Of a stretch of DNA of 64,000 bases, positions 54,845-64,000 are shown in pieces; position 1 is the stretch's first letter; each line of letters opens with the position of its first letter. This stretch comes from Corynebacterium sp. 122RC1 (GTDB lineage: Bacteria; Actinomycetota; Actinomycetes; Mycobacteriales; Mycobacteriaceae): NCBI RefSeq assembly GCF_024580955.1, contig NZ_JANIKD010000008.1:31218-95217 (forward strand), in the 5' to 3' direction. Under the pieces are notes generated by a model that was not told where the DNA came from, searched no databases, and saw only the letters and a list, made by a program, of their open reading frames with translations. The position numbers and the translations under genes were made by a program.

Positions 54845-55798
54845 GTGAATTTTGAAGCTATTGACCAGCTCACTGCCCAGGATCGGGCGCACGTCCTCGC
54901 TGAGGCCTTGCCCTGGCTGCAACACTTCCGCGACAAGATCGTGGTGGTGAAGTACGGCGGAAACGCCATGGTGGATGAGGACCTTAAGCGAGCATTCGCG
55001 GCGGACATGGTGTTCCTGCGCACCGTTGGCGTGAAGCCCGTGGTGGTCCACGGCGGTGGCCCACAAATCAATGAGATGTTGGACCGCCTGGGCATGAAAG
55101 GTGAGTTCAAGGGCGGCTTCCGCGTGACTACTCCAGAGGTGATGGACGTGGTGCGGATGGTCCTGTTTGGGCAGGTTGGCCGCGATCTTGTAGGCCTGAT
55201 TAATTCCTACGGTCCGCTGGCGGTGGGTACCTCCGGCGAGGACGCCGGGCTGTTCCACGCGGAAAAGCGCCTGATTGAGATCGACGGCCAGCTCACGGAC
55301 ATCGGCCAGGTTGGCAACATCACCCATGTGGACGCTTCCGCCCTCATGGACATCATTGAAGCCGGCAGGATTCCCGTGGTGTCCACCATCGCCCCAGGCG
55401 AGGACGGTGAGGTGTTCAACATCAATGCCGATACGGCAGCCGGCGCCCTCGCTGCAGCCCTTGGTGCAGAGCGTCTGTTGATCCTCACCAACGTGGAAGG
55501 CCTGTACACCGACTGGCCAAACCGCGATTCCTTGGTGTCAAAGATCAAGGTAGGAAAATTGGCTTCCCTCCTGCCGCAGTTAGACTCCGGCATGATCCCC
55601 AAAATGGAAAGCTGCCTCAATGCGGTGCAAGCGGGGGTTCAGGCGGCGCACGTGATCGACGGCCGCTTTGCCCACAGTGTGTTGTTGGAACTGCTTACCG
55701 AAGGCGGCATTGGCACCATGGTGGTGCCCGATGTGCAGGACGTTCAGGAAGAAACCGAACACGAATCAACTGTGTATCGCGCAGCCGTCCCGCGCTAA
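54845..55798 (+). CDS. argB: Acetylglutamate kinase
   Basis: Phosphorylates N-acetylglutamate; in corynebacteria it is the arginine feedback-inhibited step. The protein has 317 residues from GTG 54845, with AGAAAGG upstream. [25 protein letters not shown] and [13 protein letters not shown] mark the amino-acid-kinase fold. The N-terminal helix ([18 protein letters not shown]) is the type associated with arginine-sensitive hexameric enzymes. An in-frame TTG at 54815 is less likely. Confidence 0.96.
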   Translation: MNFEAIDQLTAQDRAHVLAEALPWLQHFRDKIVVVKYGGNAMVDEDLKRAFAADMVFLRTVGVKPVVVHGGGPQINEMLDRLGMKGEFKGGFRVTTPEVMDVVRMVLFGQVGRDLVGLINSYGPLAVGTSGEDAGLFHAEKRLIEIDGQLTDIGQVGNITHVDASALMDIIEAGRIPVVSTIAPGEDGEVFNINADTAAGALAAALGAERLLILTNVEGLYTDWPNRDSLVSKIKVGKLASLLPQLDSGMIPKMESCLNAVQAGVQAAHVIDGRFAHSVLLELLTEGGIGTMVVPDVQDVQEETEHESTVYRAAVPR

Positions 55799-55864
55799 GT
55801 CCAATTACTCCAACCACACCAACTGCTCAATCTGACCAAAAAACTCACCGCAAAAGGACCACCC

Positions 55865-57073
55865 ATGACAAACACCGAACACGCCCAGCAGGCCTGGCAG
55901 TCCACGCTGATGGACAACTACGGCACCCCACAGGTAGCCCTGGCCAGCGGTAACGGCTCCACCTTGGTCGACGTAGACGGCAAGACCTACATTGACATGC
56001 TCGCGGGCATCGCCGTGAACTCGCTTGGCTACGGCCACCCTAAGGTGGTGGCCGCTGTGAGCGAGCAGGTGGCAACATTGGCGCACAGTTCCAATTTGTT
56101 TGCCACCCAGCCGGTGCTGAACGTTGCGGCCAAGCTGAAAGAGCAGTTCGCCAGGGTTGCCGGAGAAGAGAACGCCGAAAGCACGCGCTTGTTCTTCTGT
56201 AACTCAGGCACCGAGGCTAACGAGGCCGTGTTCAAGCTTGCACGCCTGACTGGCCGCTCAAGGATCCTGGCAGCCACCCACGGTTTCCACGGCCGTACCA
56301 TGGGTGCGCTGGCAATGACTGGCCAACCGGACAAGCAGGCGCCTTTTGCGCCACTGCCGCAGGGTGTGGAGTTTTTCCCATACGGGGACCTGGACTATGT
56401 GCGGAAATTGGTGGAGCACGATCCGTCGGAAACCGCCGCCATCATCCTGGAGCCGATCCAGGGCGAGACCGGCGTGATCCCCGCACCGGAGGGATTCCTC
56501 GAGGGCTTGCGCGAGCTCTGCGACGCACACGGCATCCTCCTCGCCGTTGATGAAGTCCAGACCGGCATCGGGCGCACCGGCCAATTTTGGGCTTTCGAGC
56601 ACGCGACCGGGGTAGTTCCAGACATCATTTCTATGGCGAAGGGCCTCGGCGCTGGTCTGCCGATCGGCGCGGTGCTGGCCCACGGCAAGGCTGCCACGCT
56701 GTTTAGCCCCGGCAAGCACGGCACAACCTTTGGCGGCAATCCACTGGCCTGCGCGGCGGCCGGTGTGGTGCTGGAGGAACTGACGCCTGAGTTCCTCGCC
56801 GAAGTTCAGCGCAAAGGCGAGAAGCTGCGGAAGGCGCTCGAGGCACTTCCCGAGGTGCAGCAAGTTCGCGGCCGCGGTCTGATGCTCGGCGTGGTACTGC
56901 ACAATCCCGTGGCTAAGCAGGCAGTGAGCACCGCGCTCGAAAACGGGCTGATCCTCAACGCCCCGAGCGAGCAGGTGCTTCGCCTCACGCCACCGCTGGT
57001 GATCACCGACGCAGAACTGGAGGATGCAGTCCAGCGCATCGCCAACGTGCTTACGCAGGTAGATAAAGCTTAA
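55865..57073 (+). CDS. argD: Acetylornithine aminotransferase
   Basis: PLP-dependent transaminase giving N-acetylornithine, 402 residues. It has [44 protein letters not shown] and [15 protein letters not shown], the last containing the PLP-binding Lys. AAAGGA precedes ATG 55865. The same enzyme may serve as N-succinyldiaminopimelate transaminase in lysine synthesis, as in many bacteria. Confidence 0.97.
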   Translation: MTNTEHAQQAWQSTLMDNYGTPQVALASGNGSTLVDVDGKTYIDMLAGIAVNSLGYGHPKVVAAVSEQVATLAHSSNLFATQPVLNVAAKLKEQFARVAGEENAESTRLFFCNSGTEANEAVFKLARLTGRSRILAATHGFHGRTMGALAMTGQPDKQAPFAPLPQGVEFFPYGDLDYVRKLVEHDPSETAAIILEPIQGETGVIPAPEGFLEGLRELCDAHGILLAVDEVQTGIGRTGQFWAFEHATGVVPDIISMAKGLGAGLPIGAVLAHGKAATLFSPGKHGTTFGGNPLACAAAGVVLEELTPEFLAEVQRKGEKLRKALEALPEVQQVRGRGLMLGVVLHNPVAKQAVSTALENGLILNAPSEQVLRLTPPLVITDAELEDAVQRIANVLTQVDKA

Positions 57074-57080
57074 CGACGAG

Positions 57081-57122
57081 CTCAAGCCTCAAGACCCAAG
57101 GCCCGAGGCTCAAGGCCCAAGG
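57081..57122. repeat. Heptamer tandem array between argD and argF
   Basis: Six 7-bp units in perfect phase: CTCAAGC, CTCAAGA, CCCAAGG, CCCGAGG, CTCAAGG, CCCAAGG. It begins eight bases after the argD stop and ends 21 bases before argF, just ahead of its ribosome site. Confidence 0.85.
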
Positions 57123-57143
57123 AAAAGAAAGAAGAGCAAACCT

Positions 57144-58169
57144 ATGGCAAACGCACACGACACAGCAGCTCCCGGTAACCGCACCTTAGGCCGCGAACGC
57201 GGCGTTATCAACGGTGTGCGCCACTTCCTGGAGGATGACAACCTCACGCCACAAGAGCAGCAGGAAGTTCTGGAGCTGGCGCTCGCGCTGAAGGCCGACC
57301 CATACGCCCACCGCGTGTTTGAGGGGCCGCAATCCGTGGCAGTACTTTTTGACAAGACTTCCACCCGCACGCGCTTCTCCTTTGATGCAGGCGTTGCCAA
57401 GCTTGGCGGAAACGCAATCGTGGTGACCACCAGTGATTCCCAAATGGGCAAGGGGGAGACGTTTCAAGACACCGGCGCGGTGCTTTCCCGCTTTGTCTCC
57501 ATGATCGTGTGGCGGACCTTTGCCCACAGCAACTTTGAGGAGCTTGCTGAGGGCGCAACGGTGCCAATTGTGAATGCGCTGTCCGACGACCTCCACCCCT
57601 GCCAGATCCTGGCTGACCTGCAGACTATCGTGGAGCACCTTTGCCCGCAGCAGGGCCCTGCGGGTTTGAAGGGGCTGCGTGCGGCCTACCTTGGCGACGG
57701 TGACAATAACATGGCCAACAGCTACCTGTTGGGCATGGCCACCGCAGGTATGGATATTGCCATCGTGGCGCCAAAGGACTTCCAGCCAAAGCAGGAGTGG
57801 GTGGAGCGCGCACAACAGCGCGCGGAGCAAACCGGCGCAACCATCACGGTAAGTGACTCCCTGGACGCCGTTGATGGCGTAGATGTGGTGATTACTGACA
57901 CCTGGGTGTCCATGGGAATGGAAGGCGATGGCCTAGACCGCCGGACGCCATTCCTGCCGTATCAGGTGGATGATGCGGTGATGGCTCGCGCCAATCAAGG
58001 GGCAATCTTCCTGCACTGCCTGCCTGCATACCGGGGCAACGAGGTGACGGCCTCGGTGATTGACGGCCCACAGTCCGTGGTGTTCGATGAGGCTGAAAAC
58101 CGACTTCACGCCCAAAACGCACTCATGGTGTGGCTTATGCAGAACCAGCCAAGCCAGGAACAGGTGTAG
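57144..58169 (+). CDS. argF: Ornithine carbamoyltransferase
   Basis: Makes citrulline from ornithine and carbamoyl phosphate. The protein has 341 residues. The carbamoyl-phosphate motif [12 protein letters not shown], the [12 protein letters not shown] block and the ornithine loop [12 protein letters not shown] are intact. An anabolic role is clear from the operon. The ATG follows an A/G-rich stretch (GGAAAAGAAAGAAGAG) right after the heptamer array. Confidence 0.97.
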   Translation: MANAHDTAAPGNRTLGRERGVINGVRHFLEDDNLTPQEQQEVLELALALKADPYAHRVFEGPQSVAVLFDKTSTRTRFSFDAGVAKLGGNAIVVTTSDSQMGKGETFQDTGAVLSRFVSMIVWRTFAHSNFEELAEGATVPIVNALSDDLHPCQILADLQTIVEHLCPQQGPAGLKGLRAAYLGDGDNNMANSYLLGMATAGMDIAIVAPKDFQPKQEWVERAQQRAEQTGATITVSDSLDAVDGVDVVITDTWVSMGMEGDGLDRRTPFLPYQVDDAVMARANQGAIFLHCLPAYRGNEVTASVIDGPQSVVFDEAENRLHAQNALMVWLMQNQPSQEQV

Positions 58170-58223
58170 CCCGCGCAGAGGTGAGTTCCAATCGAGCTTG
58201 AAATGGTTGAGAGGTAAGGAAAC

Positions 58224-58709
58224 GTGGCAGCAAATCCAATAACGCGAACAGTGCGCCAAGCACTCATTTTGGACCTGCTTGAAGAGCACACGGTGAGCAG
58301 CCAAATGCAGCTTTCGGAGCTGCTGTCCAAGCATGGAGTGGACATCACCCAAGGCACCCTGTCCAGGGACTTGGATGAACTCGGTGCGCGGAAAGTGCGC
58401 AACGAGCAAGGCCGTGCCTACTACGTGGTGGGTGCGACCGAGGAAGCGGTGATGCCTGGCGCACTCGCGGTCAAGGCCAAACTGCGCAGGATGCTCGACG
58501 ACCTCTTGGTCTCCGCAGACCACTCCGGCAACATTGCGGTGCTGCGCACCCCACCAGGTGCGGCGCAGTTCCTTGCCTCCTTCATTGACCGGGTGGGAAT
58601 GGAGCAGGTGGTGGGCACGATCGCAGGAGATGACACCGTGTTTGTGCTTGCCCGCGATCCGCTCACCGGCGCCGAGCTGGTGGAACTGTTCCAGTCCCGC
58701 GAACAATAG
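58224..58709 (+). CDS. argR: Arginine repressor
   Basis: A 161-residue ArgR. The N-terminal winged helix has [32 protein letters not shown]. The C-terminal oligomerisation and arginine-binding domain has [14 protein letters not shown] with the paired aspartates that hold arginine. The start is GTG 58224 after AAGGAAA. Its position as last gene of argCJBDFR means it probably represses its own synthesis through the argC operator. Confidence 0.96.
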   Translation: MAANPITRTVRQALILDLLEEHTVSSQMQLSELLSKHGVDITQGTLSRDLDELGARKVRNEQGRAYYVVGATEEAVMPGALAVKAKLRRMLDDLLVSADHSGNIAVLRTPPGAAQFLASFIDRVGMEQVVGTIAGDDTVFVLARDPLTGAELVELFQSREQ

Positions 58710-58746
58710 GGCTGGGCAGTGCTCCTCCGAGGGATGGCCAAGTGGT

Positions 58747-58756
58747 GGCGTCGGTA
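58747..58756 (+). repeat. GGCGTCGGTA core of the dispersed element, copy E
   Basis: GTGGTGGCGTCGGTACC lies in the 281-bp argR-argG gap, 90 bases upstream of the probable argG -10. Confidence 0.5.
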
Positions 58757-58845
58757 CCCGATTCCGAACTTCCCTGACTGCCCCAACTGGCGCGCGCCCC
58801 AAGGCCAATTGCATGGGCAATGGGAGTGATGTCCAGCAGGGCGTG

Positions 58846-58851
58846 TACTAT
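58846..58851 (+). promoter_or_regulatory. Probable argG promoter
   Basis: An extended -10, TGTACTAT (58844-58851). It would give a ~130-base argG leader, so argGH may have its own start site in addition to read-through from argR. I see no clear ArgR palindrome here. Confidence 0.45.
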
Positions 58852-58990
58852 TCTTCTTCGGCAATCCTTTTGGAACAAGCGGTGCCTTATGCACCGAAAA
58901 GATGCTGCACACAGCGGTGAGCGGCGGACCAATCTCAGTAATGTAACTCAATAATTCAGAACACTTTTCCTCATTAAAGGAGCTTTTCTT

Positions 58991-60187
58991 ATGTCGAACC
59001 GCGTGGTTCTTGCGTACTCCGGCGGCCTGGATACCTCCGTGGCCATCCCATACCTGGCAAAGATGACTGGCGGTGAGGTTGTTGCCGTTTCCCTGGACCT
59101 CGGCCAGGGCGGGGAGGACATGGAATCCGTCCGTCAGCGTGCCCTTGACTGTGGTGCGGTGGAATCAATCGTGATCGATGCCAAGGATGAGTTTGCAAAC
59201 GAATACTGCCTGCCAACCATCAAGGCAAACGGCATGTACATGAAGCAGTACCCACTGCTTTCTGCAATCTCCCGCCCACTGATTGTGAAGCACCTCGTTG
59301 AGGCGGCAAAGGAGCACGGTGGCACCCACGTTTCCCACGGCTGCACCGGCAAGGGAAATGACCAGGTCCGTTTTGAGGTGGGCTTCCGGGCCCTGGCCCC
59401 AGAACTGGAAATCATCGCGCCGGCGCGAGACTACGCCTGGACCCGTGACAAGGCAATTGCCTTTGCGGAAGAGATCAACCTGCCAATCGAGCAGTCTAAG
59501 TCTTCCCCATTCTCCATCGACCAAAACGTGTGGGGCCGCGCCGTGGAAACCGGCTTCCTGGAGGATCTGTGGAACCCACCAACCAAGGATCTCTACGCCT
59601 ACACCGAGGACCCAGCGCTGGGTAACGCCCCTGATGAGGTGATTGTTTCCTTCGAATCTGGCGTGCCAGTGGCAATTGACGGTCGCAAAGTCACCGTGCT
59701 GGAGGCCATCGAGGAGCTCAATCGCCGCGCCGGTGCACAGGGCATCGGCCGCCTCGACATGGTGGAGGACCGCCTTGTGGGTATCAAGTCCCGCGAGGTC
59801 TACGAGGCCCCAGGTGCCATCGCCCTGATCACCGCCCACCAGGCGCTGGAGGACGTGACCGTTGAGCGCGAGCTCGCCCGCTACAAGCGCCTCATCGACG
59901 CCCGCTGGTCCGAGGAGGTCTACGACGGCCTCTGGTACGGCCCACTCAAGCGTTCTCTTGACGCCTTCATTGAGTCCACCCAGGAGCACGTCACCGGCGA
60001 TATCCGCATGGTCATGCACGCTGGCGCATGCGTGGTCAACGGCCGCCGCTCCAACTACTCCCTCTACGACTTCAACCTGGCAACCTACGACACCGGCGAC
60101 ACCTTCGACCAGACCCTGGCCAAGGGCTTCGTGGAGCTGCACGGTCTGTCCTCCAAGATCGCGAACCGACGCGACCGCGAGGCATAG
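58991..60187 (+). CDS. argG: Argininosuccinate synthase
   Basis: Condenses citrulline and aspartate using ATP. The protein has 398 residues. The N-terminal ATP loop [16 protein letters not shown] and [14 protein letters not shown] are intact, and it has the usual class I length. TAAAGGAG precedes ATG 58991. The 3' end is followed by a 12-bp repeat (GCAGTAAAAGCG, 60197-60222) and argH. Confidence 0.97.
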   Translation: MSNRVVLAYSGGLDTSVAIPYLAKMTGGEVVAVSLDLGQGGEDMESVRQRALDCGAVESIVIDAKDEFANEYCLPTIKANGMYMKQYPLLSAISRPLIVKHLVEAAKEHGGTHVSHGCTGKGNDQVRFEVGFRALAPELEIIAPARDYAWTRDKAIAFAEEINLPIEQSKSSPFSIDQNVWGRAVETGFLEDLWNPPTKDLYAYTEDPALGNAPDEVIVSFESGVPVAIDGRKVTVLEAIEELNRRAGAQGIGRLDMVEDRLVGIKSREVYEAPGAIALITAHQALEDVTVERELARYKRLIDARWSEEVYDGLWYGPLKRSLDAFIESTQEHVTGDIRMVMHAGACVVNGRRSNYSLYDFNLATYDTGDTFDQTLAKGFVELHGLSSKIANRRDREA

Positions 60188-60225
60188 TAAATAGGTGCAG
60201 TAAAAGCGCAGTAAAAGCGCAGTAG

Positions 60226-61710
<1,485 letters not shown>

Positions 61711-61729
61711 GTGCCTCAAGGACATAGGA

Positions 61730-61755
61730 GGGGTGCCATTCCGGCGCCCCTTTTT
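61730..61755 (+). terminator. Terminator of the arg cluster
   Basis: GGGGTGCC (61730-61737) and GGCGCCCC (61743-61750) with a 5-base loop and one G-T pair, followed by TTTTT. Confidence 0.9.
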
Positions 61756-61772
61756 CTTTGCGCCGCGCGCGA

Positions 61773-61808
61773 GCGGTGAGGGGAGGGGGCCTTGGCGGCG
61801 TCGGAAAG
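61773..61808 (+). repeat. Dispersed 36-bp GGCGTCGG element, copy C
   Basis: Aligns without gaps to copy A (16463-16498), with 28 of 36 bases identical, including TGGCGGCGTCGG. It ends 33 bases before the Trm112-like start codon. Confidence 0.7.
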
Positions 61809-61827
61809 CAATGTCGCACCGGTGCGC

Positions 61828-61833
61828 TAGACT
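61828..61833 (+). promoter_or_regulatory. -10 element of the Trm112-like gene
   Basis: TAGACT eight bases before ATG 61842; leaderless arrangement. Confidence 0.5.
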
Positions 61834-61841
61834 GATCAGCT

Positions 61842-62030
61842 ATGAGTGCAACCAAGCCTGTTGACCCGAAGCTTCTGGAGATCCTCGTCTGCCCGCAGGA
61901 CAAGGGCAAGTTGCGATATCTGGAGGAAGAAGCCGTGCTGGTCAACGAGCGCCTGGGGATTGCATACCCCATCAAGGACGGTATCCCGGTGATGCTCGCT
62001 AATGAAGCCATCACTTGGCCAGCGCAATAG
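61842..62030 (+). CDS. Trm112-family small protein
   Basis: A 62-residue protein with PKLLEILVCPQDKGKLRYLEEE and LGIAYPIKDGIPVML, the bacterial Trm112p-like (YcaR) pattern. Eukaryotic Trm112 activates methyltransferases. The role of bacterial forms is unsettled. The zinc-ribbon cysteines are mostly lost: only Cys17 remains, so metal binding is doubtful. It lies 75 bp upstream of tyrS. Confidence 0.85.
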   Translation: MSATKPVDPKLLEILVCPQDKGKLRYLEEEAVLVNERLGIAYPIKDGIPVMLANEAITWPAQ

Positions 62031-62105
62031 CCTGAACAGTTGTGCGGGGGAGGGCCCGATCCGAAGGGGGTTCGGTTGGGCAAAGAAAAACATGATGAGG
62101 AACAG

Positions 62106-63365
62106 ATGAATATCATTGATGAGCTGCAGTGGCGCGGCTTGATTAACCAATCTACGGACGTTGAGGCGCTGCGGGAGGCCTGCGCGGAACCGATCACCCT
62201 GTACTGCGGGTTTGACCCAACCGGAGATTCGCTGCACGCCGGCCACCTGGTGCCGATGGTGATGCTGCGTCGCTTCCAGGAGGCAGGACACAAGCCGATC
62301 ACCCTCGCTGGTGGCGCAACCGGCATGATTGGCGACCCCCGCGATGTGGGCGAGCGCGTAATGCTCACCGAGGAAAAAGTGGCGGAAAACTTGGAGGCCA
62401 TCAAGGGGCAACTGCGCCGCTTCGTTGATTTTGAGGGCAGTAACGCCGCTGTGATGGTCAATAACGCAGACTGGACAATGAAGATGTCCGTGGTGGAGTT
62501 CCTGCGTGACGTAGGTAAGAACTTCTCCCTGAACACCATGCTGGACCGAGATACCGTGAAGCGCCGCCTGGAGTCGGACGGCATTTCCTACACGGAGTTC
62601 TCTTACATGCTCCTGCAGTCCAATGACTACGTACACCTCAACCGTGAGTTTGGGTGCAGTCTGCAGATCGGTGGCGGTGACCAATGGGGCAACATCGTCT
62701 CAGGCGTGGACTTGGTGCGCCGCGTGGAAGGCAAGAAGGTCCACGGACTCACCGTTCCGCTGGTGACGGATGCTCAGGGCCAAAAGTTTGGCAAGTCCAC
62801 CGGCGGCGGGAAGCTGTGGCTGGACCCTGAAAAGACCAGCCCTTACTCCTGGTACCAGTACTTCCTTAATGCTGGCGACTCCGTGGTGATTGACTACCTC
62901 CGCTGGTTCACCTTCCTCAGCCAGGAAGAAATCGCCGAGCTCGAGGTCGCCGTAGCCGAGGAACCATTCAAGCGCGCCGCACAACGCCGCCTCGCGCAGG
63001 AAATGACCAACCTTGTCCACGGTGAGCAAGCAACCCAGGCCGTAGAGCTCGCCGCGCAGGCACTCTTTGGCCGCGCGGCACTCGAAGAGCTCGACGAACG
63101 CACCCTCGCCGGAGCGCTCGCTGAGACGGAGGTTGCGGAGATCGGTGCCGACGCCCCCAAGACGATCATTGACCTCTTGGTGGCCACGGGCCTCGCGGAT
63201 TCCAAGGGCGCTGCCCGCCGTACGGTGAAAGAAGGCGGCGCATACGTGAATAACCAGCGCATCGACGACGAAACCTGGGAGCCCAACCAAGATGACCTCC
63301 TGCACGGTGCCTGGCTCGTGCTGCGCAAGGGCAAGAAAAACTTTGCCGGCGTGAAGATGCTGTAG
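62106..63365 (+). CDS. tyrS: Tyrosine--tRNA ligase
   Basis: Class I synthetase of 419 residues. The HIGH motif is HAGH (near residue 48). The tyrosine-site segment is [11 protein letters not shown], and KMSKS appears as KFGKS ([13 protein letters not shown]). A C-terminal S4 RNA-binding domain ([13 protein letters not shown]) is present. ATG 62106 is preceded by GAGGAA; the 22-codon extension is rejected. It ends before a heptamer array and a terminator. Confidence 0.97.
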   Translation: MNIIDELQWRGLINQSTDVEALREACAEPITLYCGFDPTGDSLHAGHLVPMVMLRRFQEAGHKPITLAGGATGMIGDPRDVGERVMLTEEKVAENLEAIKGQLRRFVDFEGSNAAVMVNNADWTMKMSVVEFLRDVGKNFSLNTMLDRDTVKRRLESDGISYTEFSYMLLQSNDYVHLNREFGCSLQIGGGDQWGNIVSGVDLVRRVEGKKVHGLTVPLVTDAQGQKFGKSTGGGKLWLDPEKTSPYSWYQYFLNAGDSVVIDYLRWFTFLSQEEIAELEVAVAEEPFKRAAQRRLAQEMTNLVHGEQATQAVELAAQALFGRAALEELDERTLAGALAETEVAEIGADAPKTIIDLLVATGLADSKGAARRTVKEGGAYVNNQRIDDETWEPNQDDLLHGAWLVLRKGKKNFAGVKML

Positions 63366-63390
63366 GGCGACGCCGCCATTGGCGCCGAGG

Positions 63391-63425
63391 CTCTGGATCT
63401 TGGGTCTTGGGGCTTGGATCTTGGG
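63391..63425. repeat. Heptamer tandem array after tyrS
   Basis: Five 7-bp units in perfect phase: CTCTGGA, TCTTGGG, TCTTGGG, GCTTGGA, TCTTGGG. Read on the minus strand they are CCCAAGA-type units, the same family as at 10399-10450 and 57081-57122. It is 14 bases before the tyrS terminator stem. Confidence 0.85.
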
Positions 63426-63439
63426 AGTGGAGTGACTTT

Positions 63440-63465
63440 GGGAGCGGTTACTCCGCTCCCTTTTT
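63440..63465 (+). terminator. tyrS intrinsic terminator
   Basis: Perfect GGGAGCGG (63440-63447) / CCGCTCCC (63453-63460) stem with a 5-base loop, followed by TTTTT. Confidence 0.92.
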
Positions 63466-63607
63466 GCTATCTACCTGGGGGTTTGTGTTGTTGCCGGATT
63501 GTGTGTAGCTTAGGTCGAGTCGCCGCAGCCGGTTATCCACCGGCTAAGAAGCGGAAGCTCAGGCAGATGCTGTGGCGGTGACCCAAGAAGAATGCTTGAT
63601 GCAGTAT

Positions 63608-63636
63608 TTGCGCTTGGCGCAAGGCCGTGTTAATGT
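63608..63636 (+). promoter_or_regulatory. rRNA operon promoter
   Basis: TTGCGC (63608-63613) and TAATGT (63631-63636) with a 17-bp spacer, in the 565-bp tyrS-rrs gap. Other promoters may exist upstream. The following ~290-base leader is AT-rich, carries GAGAACTCAATAGTGT, and contains a GTGTGGGG...CCTCACAC hairpin (about 63832-63868) of the RNase III-processing kind. Confidence 0.55.
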
Positions 63637-63930
63637 TTCTTCTTACCGCCTTTTCACCGGCCAATGCTGGTCAGTGTGGGGTGTGTGGTGGTTGTTTGAG
63701 AACTCAATAGTGTGCCAATGTACTTAAAATATTTTTGTTTTTGTACTATATTTTTTTGGTTTTGTGTTGTGGTGTTGACCGGGCAAGTGTGGCTTGCTTG
63801 TGAAAATACTTATAGCTAAAAACTGTTTTTTGTGTGTGGGGTTGTTCCTCGTCGGAGCCTCACACGCTATTTATTTTTTGCCAGTTGTTGGGCTTTCCAA
63901 CGATTTTTGCAAGGGATGTTTTTTCTTGTT

Positions 63931-64000
63931 TTTTGTGGAGAGTTTGATCCTGGCTCAGGACGAACGCTGGCGGCGTGCTTAACACATGCAAGTCGAACGG
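63931..64000 (+). rRNA. rrs: 16S ribosomal RNA, 5' end (cut by window edge)
   Basis: The 16S 5' sequence is unmistakable: GAGTTTGATCCTGGCTCAG, then GACGAACGCTGGCGGCGTGC and AACACATGCAAGTCGAACGG. The 5' boundary is set by analogy to about ten bases before GAGTTTGATC. The rest of the gene lies outside the window. Confidence 0.97.

Noticed and set aside
63794..63982. 62-codon open frame at the window end
   Set aside because: Covers the rRNA leader and the 5' end of 16S rRNA.

Overview
The window is a chromosomal segment of a high-GC actinomycete, almost certainly a Corynebacterium. The gene order is the one I recall from Corynebacterium glutamicum: ltbR-leuCD, mutT-like, gpsA, ddlA, DUF3515, thiL, ung, DAK/FakA-like, recG, rsmD, coaD, an amino-acid ABC transporter, polA, rpsA, ptsG, coaE, uvrB, uvrA, infC-rpmI-rplT, pheST, argCJBDFRGH, tyrS and an rRNA operon. 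The protein sequences fit: a long PtsG, an actinobacterial HelD and an IclR-type LtbR. This is mostly ordinary core genome. I see no prophage, transposon, CRISPR array or defence island.

Layout. 1-3.4 kb: a dinucleotide-binding enzyme fragment, a single-domain HD hydrolase, an alpha/beta-hydrolase-like lipoprotein and ltbR. 3.5-9.3 kb: leuC, leuD, a Nudix/histidine-phosphatase fusion, gpsA and ddlA. 9.3-17.9 kb: a doubled DUF3515 protein, then the packed run thiL-ung-fakA-like-recG-(biotinyl peptide)-rsmD-coaD. 17.9-22.9 kb: a TSUP permease, a reverse-strand polar amino-acid ABC transporter, a DUF368 lipid-carrier translocase (PopT type) and tRNA-Leu(CAA). 23-34 kb: polA, a methyltransferase, rpsA, ptsG, coaE and uvrB. 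34-45.7 kb: a UspA protein, an alpha/beta hydrolase, helD, a DoxX-like membrane protein, an MBL hydrolase, uvrA and a DUF2339 membrane protein. 46-52 kb: infC-rpmI-rplT, an rRNA methyltransferase and pheST. 52.3-61.7 kb: the complete arginine cluster argCJBDFRGH. 61.8-64 kb: a Trm112-like peptide, tyrS and the rRNA promoter and leader, with the 5' end of 16S rRNA at the window edge.

Working together: leuCD is divergent from its likely regulator ltbR. argC to argR probably form one ArgR-controlled transcription unit starting at a perfect 16-bp palindrome. uvrA has a LexA-like site on its -10 element. infC has a leader with an intrinsic terminator and an AUC start codon.

The most unusual content is between the genes. 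(1) A dispersed ~36-bp element with core TTGGSGGCGTCGGWA lies mainly in intergenic gaps. Three of the best copies sit 33-46 bp upstream of apparently leaderless genes. (2) Short degenerate tandem arrays with fixed 6-, 7-, 8-, 9- or 13-bp periods recur between genes and inside flexible protein linkers. One heptamer family (CCCRAGR) appears at three separate loci. (3) A cluster of six GTCGATAG/CTATCGAC boxes containing a 17-bp perfect inverted repeat lies between tRNA-Leu and polA. (4) helD and infC appear to use the rare start codons ATT and ATC. All assignments are from reading the sequence only; no database search was possible.
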